This document shows, in pieces, positions 1 through 6,727 of a stretch of 8,424 bases of DNA. The translations under genes were made by a program, and so were the position numbers. Position 1 is the first letter of the stretch. Each line of letters begins with the position of its first letter. The DNA is from JARRRL01 sp037380725 (GTDB taxonomy: Bacteria; Pseudomonadota; Gammaproteobacteria; Pseudomonadales; JANQJO01): positions 1-8,424 of the forward strand of contig JARRRL010000153.1 of NCBI GenBank assembly GCA_037380725.1, in the 5' to 3' direction. Under the pieces are notes generated by a model, which saw nothing but the letters and a program-made list of their open reading frames with translations, made no database searches and was not told where the DNA came from.

Positions 1-5
1 GCTTA

Positions 6-1487
6 GTGGATGTCCAAGCGTTTGCCAATTCTGAACAGCGTGCGGTGTACGCACAAGTCAACGCCAATCTGCGTGTCGTGTCTTGTGTTCTGTTTCGCAT
101 TGCTTTTGATGAAAAGGGATTGCCATCGCGGGATTGGAATTTACCTTTCGATCAGTTGATTGTGAGTGCGGGTAAAGGGCCTGATTTGGGCGCGGGGCCG
201 ATCAAATTATCTACGTCGACGCAGTGTTCGGTGCCATGGCATCAGATTAAACTTTGGGATGCGGCGGAGATTAAGTCCGTGTTTTCCTGGGTAGTGGAAG
301 CCGTATCGGCAAATCGTTTAGGACTGGTGTTTGATCAAGTCGATGAGACAAGCGAGGGACTGCTTGATACGGATGATTTAATAGATGACTTTGATTTTAC
401 AAATGATTCGATTATCGAAACGGAAGACAGCCCGTTCTTTTCTTCTGCTCAAAGTGCACAGAATGGTTCTGTTCAAGCCCCCATGCACGGTTACCCACCG
501 CACATGATGCCACCCATGCCTTACGGGTATGATCCTTCGCAACCGATGGTGCCGCCCCCCGGGTATTACCCACAGATGTTGCCTCAGCAGCACATGCATG
601 ATTTGTCGCTCGCCGAAGCGCGCTTACAACAGATGCAGAAAAAGTTCCGGCAAAAGGAGCTTGCGCTTACTGAAAAGCTGAAGCAGCTGCAACAACGTCA
701 TAAACAGGGGATCCAACAACAGCAGGAGCAGTTTGCGTCAGAATTGACGGCTTTGACTCGTCAACATGAGCAAGCGGTGGAGGAAGTGGCTAGTGAACGC
801 AATCGCTGGCGTGCGAATGCGGAGAAACTACTCACGCAGCGCGATTCGCTGGAAGAAATGTGTGCCGCCCAAAAAGCGCAGGTGGCAAAGCTGATCGAAC
901 GCTTGGAACTGCTCCGGCAATCTGCGGAGAAACGTGAACGTGAGAATGTGGAGGCGCTCAGCCGTAAATATGAGCAGTCGCATGAACAAAAAATGCGTAC
1001 CTTGACACAAACAATGGAAGCGCGTTTGAAGGAAAAAGACGCGGAAATTGAGTGTCGGCAAGAGGTGGTAAAACAGCTTCGTAAAGACATTACTTTGCTG
1101 CGCAGAGATAAGATTCGTTTGGTGAACTCGGGAGCGGATAAGTTTTTGGAACGGCTGGAGGAGTTGGGTATCAGTTTTATCGCGTTTCACGCTGGAGCCG
1201 GCCATATTTCCATTCCATTGCGAGACATGACGTCTTACATAGAAAATCCCATCGCGTATGCTGCGAATCGGTGCTTGGTGTCGGAGGAACTCTACCGTGC
1301 GTGGTTGTCGCATTATGAAGATCCCGTGTGTCGCTTCGTGTTGAATGAAAAAGGTCATGAAATTTGTGGTCACAAGGTGCGCAAAGCGGATGTGCCGAGC
1401 GATTTTCAGCTGGGTGTTACTGACCGTTGTGACAAGCATCGATCTTTAGTCGCAGGTTGGAATAATGTTGTTAATATAGGGGGTTGA
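6..1487 (+). CDS. Uncharacterised coiled-coil protein with Cys/His-rich C-terminal domain (5' end uncertain)
   Basis: I do not recognise this protein and assign no function. From a GTG at position 6 it is 493 residues, but the frame is open to the window edge and no ribosome binding site can be seen, so the real start may lie further left. Visible regions: a folded-looking N-terminal part (about 1-118); an acidic stretch (about 119-142, with DTDDLIDDFD); a linker rich in Pro, Met, Tyr and Gln (about 158-198); a long charged, Gln-rich helical region that should form a coiled coil (about 200-375); and a C-terminal domain (about 376-493). That last domain carries C423, C442, H451, C454, H456, C475 and H478, a spacing that could bind zinc. 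There is no signal peptide or membrane segment, so it is probably cytoplasmic. The layout suggests an oligomeric scaffold or nucleic-acid-associated protein, but this is inference. It is separated from nadK by 343 bases, so it is probably a separate transcription unit. Confidence 0.8.
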   Translation: MDVQAFANSEQRAVYAQVNANLRVVSCVLFRIAFDEKGLPSRDWNLPFDQLIVSAGKGPDLGAGPIKLSTSTQCSVPWHQIKLWDAAEIKSVFSWVVEAVSANRLGLVFDQVDETSEGLLDTDDLIDDFDFTNDSIIETEDSPFFSSAQSAQNGSVQAPMHGYPPHMMPPMPYGYDPSQPMVPPPGYYPQMLPQQHMHDLSLAEARLQQMQKKFRQKELALTEKLKQLQQRHKQGIQQQQEQFASELTALTRQHEQAVEEVASERNRWRANAEKLLTQRDSLEEMCAAQKAQVAKLIERLELLRQSAEKRERENVEALSRKYEQSHEQKMRTLTQTMEARLKEKDAEIECRQEVVKQLRKDITLLRRDKIRLVNSGADKFLERLEELGISFIAFHAGAGHISIPLRDMTSYIENPIAYAANRCLVSEELYRAWLSHYEDPVCRFVLNEKGHEICGHKVRKADVPSDFQLGVTDRCDKHRSLVAGWNNVVNIGG

Positions 1488-1544
1488 TGTTAGGGAATGA
1501 CCTGGATACGATCGGTGAACGTGAAGTGACGAGTTGCTGTGTGT

Positions 1545-1577
1545 GAAGCGTTGTATGAAGCGGTTGTATGAAGCGTT
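1545..1577 (+). repeat. Short imperfect direct repeat, GAAGCG(G)TTGTAT
   Basis: The unit GAAGCGTTGTAT at 1545-1556 is followed at once by GAAGCGGTTGTAT at 1557-1569 and then by a partial third unit, GAAGCGTT, at 1570-1577. The units are 12 and 13 bases, so any copy-number change would not hold a reading frame. It lies in non-coding DNA. It may be only a replication-slippage product. Confidence 0.6.
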
Positions 1578-1657
1578 AGCCGATGCAAGTCGCCGTTGCG
1601 TTGCATATGTCATCATACGTTAATCAGTTTGACTGTGCCCTCGTTGGAACGACTCGT

Positions 1658-1695
1658 GTATACTCCCCAGGTGCGGGGCGTTGAATTTGGTATAC
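1658..1695. promoter_or_regulatory. Paired GTATAC palindromes around a CCCC/GGGG hairpin (operator-like)
   Basis: GTATAC occurs at 1658-1663 and again at 1690-1695, 32 bases apart, about three helical turns, so both would face the same side of the DNA. Between them CCCC (1665-1668) and GGGG (1675-1678) can pair with a six-base loop. This looks like a possible site for a dimeric regulator upstream of nadK. No known operator was recognised, and six-base palindromes occur often by chance. Confidence 0.25.
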
Positions 1696-1709
1696 GACGC
1701 GTTTATGTT
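1681..1709 (+). promoter_or_regulatory. Candidate sigma-70 promoter upstream of nadK
   Basis: TTGAAT (1681-1686) and TATGTT (1704-1709) are separated by 17 bases, and each matches four of the six consensus positions. A perfect -35-like TTGACA lies at 1708-1713 but has no good -10 box at the right distance. The second GTATAC copy falls within the spacer of the TTGAAT/TATGTT pair, so a regulator bound there could affect it. This is a weak call based on box matching alone. Confidence 0.25.
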
Positions 1710-1830
1710 GACAAATAAACAATTGTTCTGAAAGGTAACGATCCTGAGGAGCAAGGTGTGTTGACTGGTGTTGTGTGGATGAGAAGAAAATGATATCCGG
1801 TCCAGTCAGATTGTTTTACGGCGGTGTGTA

Positions 1831-2563
1831 TTGGAAACGGCTTTTCGAAACGTAGGGATCATGGGGGGGCGCCTGGAAGGCGAAGCGGTTCAAGAGACCA
1901 TTGAACACGTGATTGGCTATTTGCAAGCAAATAATCGGCACGTGGTATTGGAGCAAGACACCGCATCCGCCTTCAAGCATCATGCTTTACAAAGCTGCCA
2001 TATTCGTCAAATGGGTGGCGCAACGGATTTGGTGATCGTGATCGGGGGCGATGGGTGTTTACTCGGCGCGGGCCGAGCTTTGTCCAAGTCCTCCACGCCT
2101 GTACTGGGTGTGAATCGTGGGCGTTTGGGTTTTTTGACTGACGTGTCTCCTGGGAGACTGGAAGCGCAACTGGATCGCGTTTTAACGGGCCATTACACGA
2201 TTGAAGAACGTTTTCTCTTAGATTGTTTTGTCACCCGAGACGGGGAACCCTTGGGCAATGGAGATGCCTTGAATGATGTGGTTTTGCACCCCAGCCATGC
2301 TGTGCAGATGATCGAATTTGATCTGTTCCAGTCGACCTTTAGTGGTGCCCAGTCACAGTGAAATCAAAGTTGTGATCAAACCCTGTCGGCATCGTGAAGC
2401 CGTGCAGCTAAGTTGTGATGGACAAGCTGGAATAGAATTGGCGGAAGGTGATGTGATTCGCGTTACGAAAAAACCGCAAAAATTAAAGATGCTCCATCCC
2501 CTAGAGCATAATTTTTATGAGGCGTGTCGATCAAAGTTAGGCTGGAGTCACAAGGTGGCCTAG
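1831..2563 (+). pseudogene. nadK: NAD kinase, broken by an internal deletion and frameshift
   Basis: NAD kinase phosphorylates NAD to NADP in the cytoplasm with ATP or polyphosphate. The first frame (1831-2361) matches the N-terminal half: FRNVGIM at the first strand, the nucleotide-binding GGDG at residues 72-75, GVNRGRLGFLTD, and ALNDVVLHP at 146-154. After MIEFDLF (residues 160-166) similarity stops, then resumes in another frame at about 2330 with RPLVV, SCDGQ, KKPQKLKMLHP and SKLGW, ending at 2563. Compared with family members, about 53 residues are absent between these points, including the usual DGLI and TPTGSTAY region that forms much of the NAD site and catalytic centre. The missing DNA is about 160 bases and not a multiple of three. 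Neither fragment should be active. Start: TTG at 1831, preceded by a weak CGGCGG; the frame has no ATG or GTG between the stop at 1780-1782 and this codon. It may be a true pseudogene or an assembly error. Gene identity is very secure. Confidence 0.9.
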
Positions 2564-2657
2564 ATCATTTTTGTGACCGATTGCGCTCCAGGTCGAGCAC
2601 GGTGAATCTGCAGTATGTACCCGAATGTTGGTTAACCGAAAAGGGATTCCACGAATT

Positions 2658-5347
2658 ATGCGAGACAATCAGGCTCCTCAGACCATTCGCCTTGTTGACT
2701 ATACCGTACCAAGGTATTGGATTACCGAAACGACCTTGCATTTTGATCTACACGATGAATACACGCAGGTCGACAGTACGCTCAGAATACAGGCTAATCC
2801 CGCTGCTGATGGCGGACCACACGCCTTGGTGCTTGACGGGGTTGATCTGGTGTTGGAGCGCTTGGTGCTGGCTGGTCAAGTCTTGCGAGACGATCAATAT
2901 AGCGTTACTGATGAAAACTGCGCCTTGAACCCGAGGTGCTCACGTCTGTCCCTGGCGTGGTGTTGGAAAAAGGGTTTGAGTTGAATATTGTAACGCGCAT
3001 TTATCCACAGCAAAACACATCCCTAGAAGGTTTGTACGTGTCCAATGGCATGTACTGCACGCAGTGTGAGGCGGAGGGGTTTCGTAAAATCACATATTAT
3101 CTCGATCGTCCTGATGTCATGAGTCGCTTTACGACGACCATTGAAGCGGATAAGCAGCGATTTCCTCAACTCTTATCCAACGGGAATTTGCTTGCTGCTG
3201 GGGAACGTAATGCGACGCGCCATTGGGCGACCTGGGAAGATCCATTTAAAAAACCCGCCTATCTGTTTGCGCTCGTGGCGGGCGACTTGTGTGAAAAGCG
3301 CGACACCTTCGTGACGTGCTCAGGGCGGGAAGTGGTGTTGCAGATTTTTGTGGAAGCGCCCGATCTGGATAAAGTCGATCACGCCATGCTGTCATTAAAA
3401 CGCGCTATGGCTTGGGACGAGACGGTGTATGGCCGGGAATACGATTTGGATATTTATATGATCGTGGCGGTCAGTCATTTCAATATGGGCGCCATGGAAA
3501 ATAAAGGCCTGAACATTTTTAATACGTCCTGTGTGCTGGCCAATACGCAGACGGCAACGGATACTCGTTTTCAACGTGTGGAAGGCGTGATTGCGCACGA
3601 GTATTTCCACAATTGGAGCGGCAATCGCGTAACCTGCCGCGATTGGTTTCAATTGAGTTTGAAAGAGGGGTTTACGGTTTTTCGGGATCAGGAGTTCAGC
3701 GCGGACATGGGATCTCGAGCGATCAAACGCGTGGAGGATGTGCGTACCCTACGCACCCATCAATTTGCGGAAGACGCCGGTCCGATGGCGCATCCTGTGC
3801 GCCCGGACGCGTATATGGAAATCAATAATTTTTATACCGTAACGGTTTATGAAAAAGGTGCCGAAGTGGTGCGTATGATTCACACCCTGTTGGGCCCCGA
3901 GGGTTTTCGGCGTGGTTCGGACTTGTATTTTAAACGATACGATGGCCACGCAGTGACCTGTGAAGATTTTCTGAGCGCAATGGAAGAAGCCAATGGTGAG
4001 GATTTCACTCGATTTCGTCCCTGGTACAGTCAAGCTGGGACGCCTGTCGTGCGTGCGCAGGGGCATTACGATGCACCGACGAAAACCTATCGCTTGACGA
4101 TGCGACAGGAAACGCCGGCTACGCCAGGGCAAGCGGAAAAAGCACCGGTGCTCATACCGGTTAAAATGGCCTTGCTGGGACAAAATGGCCAACTGTTACC
4201 GTTAACCTTGGGGGCTCAGCCCGTGGGTGACGAGACCGTTCTGCGCTTTGAGCAAGCGGAACAAACGTTTTTGTTTGAACAGGTTGAGGAGAAACCTTTA
4301 CCGTCCCTGCTGCGTGGGTTTTCCGCGCCCGTGAATCTGCAATACGACTATTCGGCGGAAGAATTGACGTTTTTGAGTGCTCACGATTCCGATCCGTTTA
4401 ACCGCTGGGAAGCGATGGATCAGCTCGTGTGCGACGCGTTGATTTCACAAATCGATGTGGTTGAGGCGGGAGGGAAAGCGCAATTTTCATCCCTGATTTT
4501 TGAGGCTTTTGAACGTATTTTACTGGGAGAGTTTGAGGACAAAGGAGAGCAAGCGCAGTTGTTGTCGTTACCGACGGAAGCGTATTTGTCTCAAAAAGCG
4601 CCCATTATTGCGGTAGAAGGATTGCATGGCGCATTGCGTGATCTGCGTCGAGCCTTGGCCGCGCGTTTTTCAGCGCATTTTTCGCGTTTGTATGAACGGG
4701 AGCAGAGTACGAAGGCGTATAGCTCAAGCTCCGAGGATATGATGCAACGCTTGTTGAAAAACACCTGTTTGCGGTATTTGGCAAGCCCAACGGACGAACA
4801 CGCTGTGCCAGTGGGTCTGAATGCGGCTTTGAATCAGTTTTCAACGGCGGATAACATGACGGATCAGTTTGCAGCCTTGAGCGCGCTGGTTCTTGATAAA
4901 CTACCTGGACACGAAGACGCCTTGGCGGCGTTTTATGATCAGTGGAAAGATCAGGCGCTTGTTGTGGATATGTGGTTTGGTTTGCAAGCCAGCGCGCCGC
5001 AGGCGTCTACATTGGGTGTGGTGCAGGGTTTAGTCGAACACGAAGCTTTTGATTGGAAGAGTCCCAATAAAATTCGCAGTGTTGTGGCCAGTTTTGCCAG
5101 TGCAAATCCCACTCAATTTCACCGTCGGGACGGCGCCGGTTACGCGTTTTTGTTTGACGTGATTGTACGCTTGAATCGCACCAATCCCCACATGGCCGCT
5201 CGGCTGGTTACTCCGTTTACACAATGGCGCCGCTACGATGCCATGCGGCAAGCGCAACTGAAAGGCGTTTTACAGGATCTGCAAAATCAGCCTGATTTAT
5301 CTTCCGACGTCTATGAGTTAGTCAATAAGTCGTTGAGTCTGTCCTAG
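2658..5347 (+). CDS. pepN: Aminopeptidase N (M1 zinc metallopeptidase), interrupted by a one-base frameshift
   Basis: PepN removes N-terminal residues from peptides in the cytoplasm and belongs to the M1 gluzincin family. The substrate-binding motif GAMEN is at 3488-3502. The zinc motif HEYFH is at 3596-3610, followed after 18 residues by the third ligand Glu (codon 3665). The conserved NNFYTVTVYEKGAEV segment with the catalytic Tyr is present. The C-terminal helical domain is complete through YELVNKSLSLS. The N-terminus is in a different frame: it starts at ATG 2658 (MRDNQAPQTIRLVDY, YWITETTLHFDL), with AAAAGGG about 11 bases upstream, and runs to about 2915. There the reading shifts, and PepN similarity continues as KLRLEPEVLTSVPG in the frame of 2936-5347. 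One extra A in the AAAA at 2914-2917 would give one 896-residue protein, close to the 870 of E. coli PepN. As written, the first frame stops at 2984, and only an unlikely restart, for example GTG 2936, would make the catalytic part. The body shows no other decay, so a read error is plausible. Confidence 0.93.
2914..2917 (+). other. Frameshift site in pepN (A-run one base short)
   Basis: The bases read GAT GAA AAC TGC in the upstream frame. PepN similarity requires GAT GAA AAA CTG CGC, so one A appears missing. The context T GAA AAC does not fit the X XXY YYZ slippery heptamer, because the first three bases are not identical. Programmed -1 frameshifting is therefore unlikely. A homopolymer read error or a recent mutation explains it better. 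Confidence 0.8.
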
Positions 5348-5479
5348 CGAACGTTTGCCGATTACAGCCTGGCTGATGGGTGCCACAGGGTGTGGTTCGT
5401 CAAACGTTAACATAATTCGGCTGGCGTTTGGGTTTTTGACGAGAATAGACTGAAGGTGCAGCTGAGGGAGGGCTCTTTG
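5348..5479. other. Spacer between pepN and the sulfotransferase operon, with small inverted repeats
   Basis: After the pepN stop there is a CCACA/TGTGG hairpin with a GGG loop (5383-5395), which is not followed by a T-run. The inverted pair AACGTTTG (5350-5357) and CAAACGTT (5401-5408) encloses it with a 43-base gap. A T-run at 5433-5437 has no GC stem next to it. TTGACG at 5436-5441 could be a -35 box, but no good -10 box follows at 16-18 bases. So neither a firm terminator nor a firm promoter is visible here, although a promoter for the three downstream genes is likely in this spacer. Confidence 0.4.
5464..5472 (+). promoter_or_regulatory. Ribosome binding site deciding the sulfotransferase start
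   Basis: GAGGGAGGG sits seven bases before ATG 5480. This supports ATG 5480 over the in-frame GTG at 5456, which would lie upstream of the site. Confidence 0.75.
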
Positions 5480-6727
5480 ATGGTGCGGGCATTCGTGCTG
5501 ACCCTGTACGTGACACCCCAGATGATACTCTGGGCTTTGGCTCCCTTAATGATCATGGATGCGTCGTCTCTGAAACAACGAGGCGTGTGTTGCGCGGTGT
5601 GGGTGGCGCTCAGGCGCTGTGTTGTTGGTCTGGTGATGCTTCCGTTATTGTGGTGTTTGCAGGCGTGGCACTGGATTGGATTTTTGCTCGATGAAATGCT
5701 GTATCGCGGTTATCGACGGGTCGCGCTAGAAGCGCCCATTTTTATCAGTGGCGTGCCTCGCAGTGGTACGACGCATTTGTATCGCGTTATGGTGGAACAC
5801 GAACACTTGACGGGTATGATGCTGTGGGAGTGCTTGTTGGCACCCAGCGTTTCACAGCGACGCTTGATGCAAGGTTTGTGGCGTTTGCTTGCGCCACTTG
5901 CTCGTGTGTTGGTTCGAGGAAAGGGGGGGCGGGTGGCCCATTCTTTGTTTCCAAAAGCGTTGATGTCTATCCATCAATTGGGTTGGCAAGAGGCGGAAGA
6001 AGATTTTGTTGCGCTGATTGCTGTGAATGCCTGTTTTTTACTGGTATTGCTTTTTCCACACAGTGCGTGGTGTTGGCGGCTTGCGGACTTTGATCGTGCG
6101 GTGTCGCCGTGGAAACGGCGCGTTATATTGGATTTTTATTACGCGTTGGTGCAAAAACACATTTACGCGCACGGTCTGCGGGCGCGTGAGTCGGGCGCCG
6201 AGGGATCCATTATTTCGCCACAGCCGCTGCGTTACATCAGTAAAAATCCTTCTTTTACGCCGTGGGTGAATGGGTTGCGAGCGCGGTTTCCGGGCGCTCG
6301 TTTTGTGATGTGTGAGCGCGAGCCCCAAAAAGCCTTAGCCTCGCAAATCAGTGCTGTGGCGCCAGCATGGATGCTGTTGCAAGGTAAACCGATAGAGAGG
6401 GCGTTTGTGGATCGTTTAATTGCAATGTTAGCACGTTTTTATGCGGTAATAGATGTGTGCTGCCAGCACTCGGATGTCTATCGTTTACCGATGACGCGGC
6501 TGGTAACGGACTTAACGGATTCAGTTGAAACGGTGATGAGACATGTGGGTGAGCGCATAACACCGGCTTTTTCTGAGTATTTAGGTGTGGCGAATGCGCG
6601 AGCGCAATCATATCGCAGCGGACATCGGTATTGCCTTTCCCAATTTTCAATACAGTGGGAGACCGTTCAGCAACAATTTCCAAAGCGATATTGGCAGGTG
6701 GTCAAGGCGAAGAAGGAGGAGTATTGA
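5480..6727 (+). CDS. Membrane-associated PAPS-dependent sulfotransferase (Sulfotransfer_3-like)
   Basis: Predicted to transfer a sulfuryl group from PAPS to a hydroxyl or amino group, probably on a glycan or lipid. From ATG 5480 it is 415 residues. The 5'-phosphosulfate loop is IFISGVPRSGTTHLYRVM (about 87-104), with the characteristic PRSGTT. The 3'-phosphate-binding region is KNPSFTPWVNGLRARFPGARF (about 255-275), followed by CEREPQKALASQIS with an Arg (280) and Ser (288 or 291) in the usual places. An EAEEDF segment (171-176) resembles the acidic EED motif that family members carry between these two parts. The N-terminus has hydrophobic stretches at about 9-27 and 47-70, with another at about 178-193. 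The first two suggest attachment to the inner membrane with the catalytic domain in the cytoplasm, where PAPS is made. Its stop overlaps the next gene's ATG by one base, so the two are likely translationally coupled. The acceptor cannot be told from sequence. Confidence 0.85.
   Translation: MVRAFVLTLYVTPQMILWALAPLMIMDASSLKQRGVCCAVWVALRRCVVGLVMLPLLWCLQAWHWIGFLLDEMLYRGYRRVALEAPIFISGVPRSGTTHLYRVMVEHEHLTGMMLWECLLAPSVSQRRLMQGLWRLLAPLARVLVRGKGGRVAHSLFPKALMSIHQLGWQEAEEDFVALIAVNACFLLVLLFPHSAWCWRLADFDRAVSPWKRRVILDFYYALVQKHIYAHGLRARESGAEGSIISPQPLRYISKNPSFTPWVNGLRARFPGARFVMCEREPQKALASQISAVAPAWMLLQGKPIERAFVDRLIAMLARFYAVIDVCCQHSDVYRLPMTRLVTDLTDSVETVMRHVGERITPAFSEYLGVANARAQSYRSGHRYCLSQFSIQWETVQQQFPKRYWQVVKAKKEEY
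6713..6719 (+). promoter_or_regulatory. Strong ribosome binding site for the glycosyltransferase
   Basis: AAGGAGG lies within the end of the sulfotransferase gene, seven bases before ATG 6727. It fixes that ATG as the start and argues against in-frame starts further upstream, such as 6631. Confidence 0.85.

Larger units (their letters stand above)
1488..1830. other. Intergenic region with short repeats and palindromes, no convincing gene
   Basis: No ORF with recognisable protein similarity and no tRNA or rRNA is visible in these 343 bases. There is no GC stem followed by a T-run, so no standard intrinsic terminator for the upstream gene. The region does hold a short direct repeat (1545-1577), an ATGCAA/TTGCAT inverted pair (1583-1588 and 1601-1606), two GTATAC palindromes (1658-1663 and 1690-1695) flanking a CCCC/GGGG hairpin (1665-1678), and the palindrome AACAATTGTT (1718-1727). 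It probably contains the nadK promoter. Confidence 0.6.

Noticed and set aside
378..1439. Long minus-strand ORFs opposite the first gene
   Set aside because: They are antisense to a coding region with a strong coiled-coil composition, resemble no known protein and lack ribosome binding sites.
1486..1545. 19-codon ORF starting inside the stop codon of the first gene (TGATG) after a G-rich run
   Set aside because: The binding site is too close to the ATG, the peptide is very short and nothing in it is recognisable.
1583..1606. ATGCAA/TTGCAT inverted repeat as a terminator of the first gene
   Set aside because: Six-base stem with a twelve-base loop, AT-rich and without a following T-run; too weak to call.
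2524..2928. 134-residue plus-strand ORF across the nadK end and pepN start
   Set aside because: It reads the pepN N-terminus in the wrong frame; the other frame gives clear PepN similarity.
2905..2930. Programmed ribosomal frameshifting in pepN
   Set aside because: The site T GAA AAC does not fit the slippery heptamer, and PepN is not known to use frameshifting.
5383..5437. Intrinsic terminator after pepN
   Set aside because: The CCACA/TGTGG hairpin is short and the nearest T-run is about 38 bases further on, so the two do not form a terminator.
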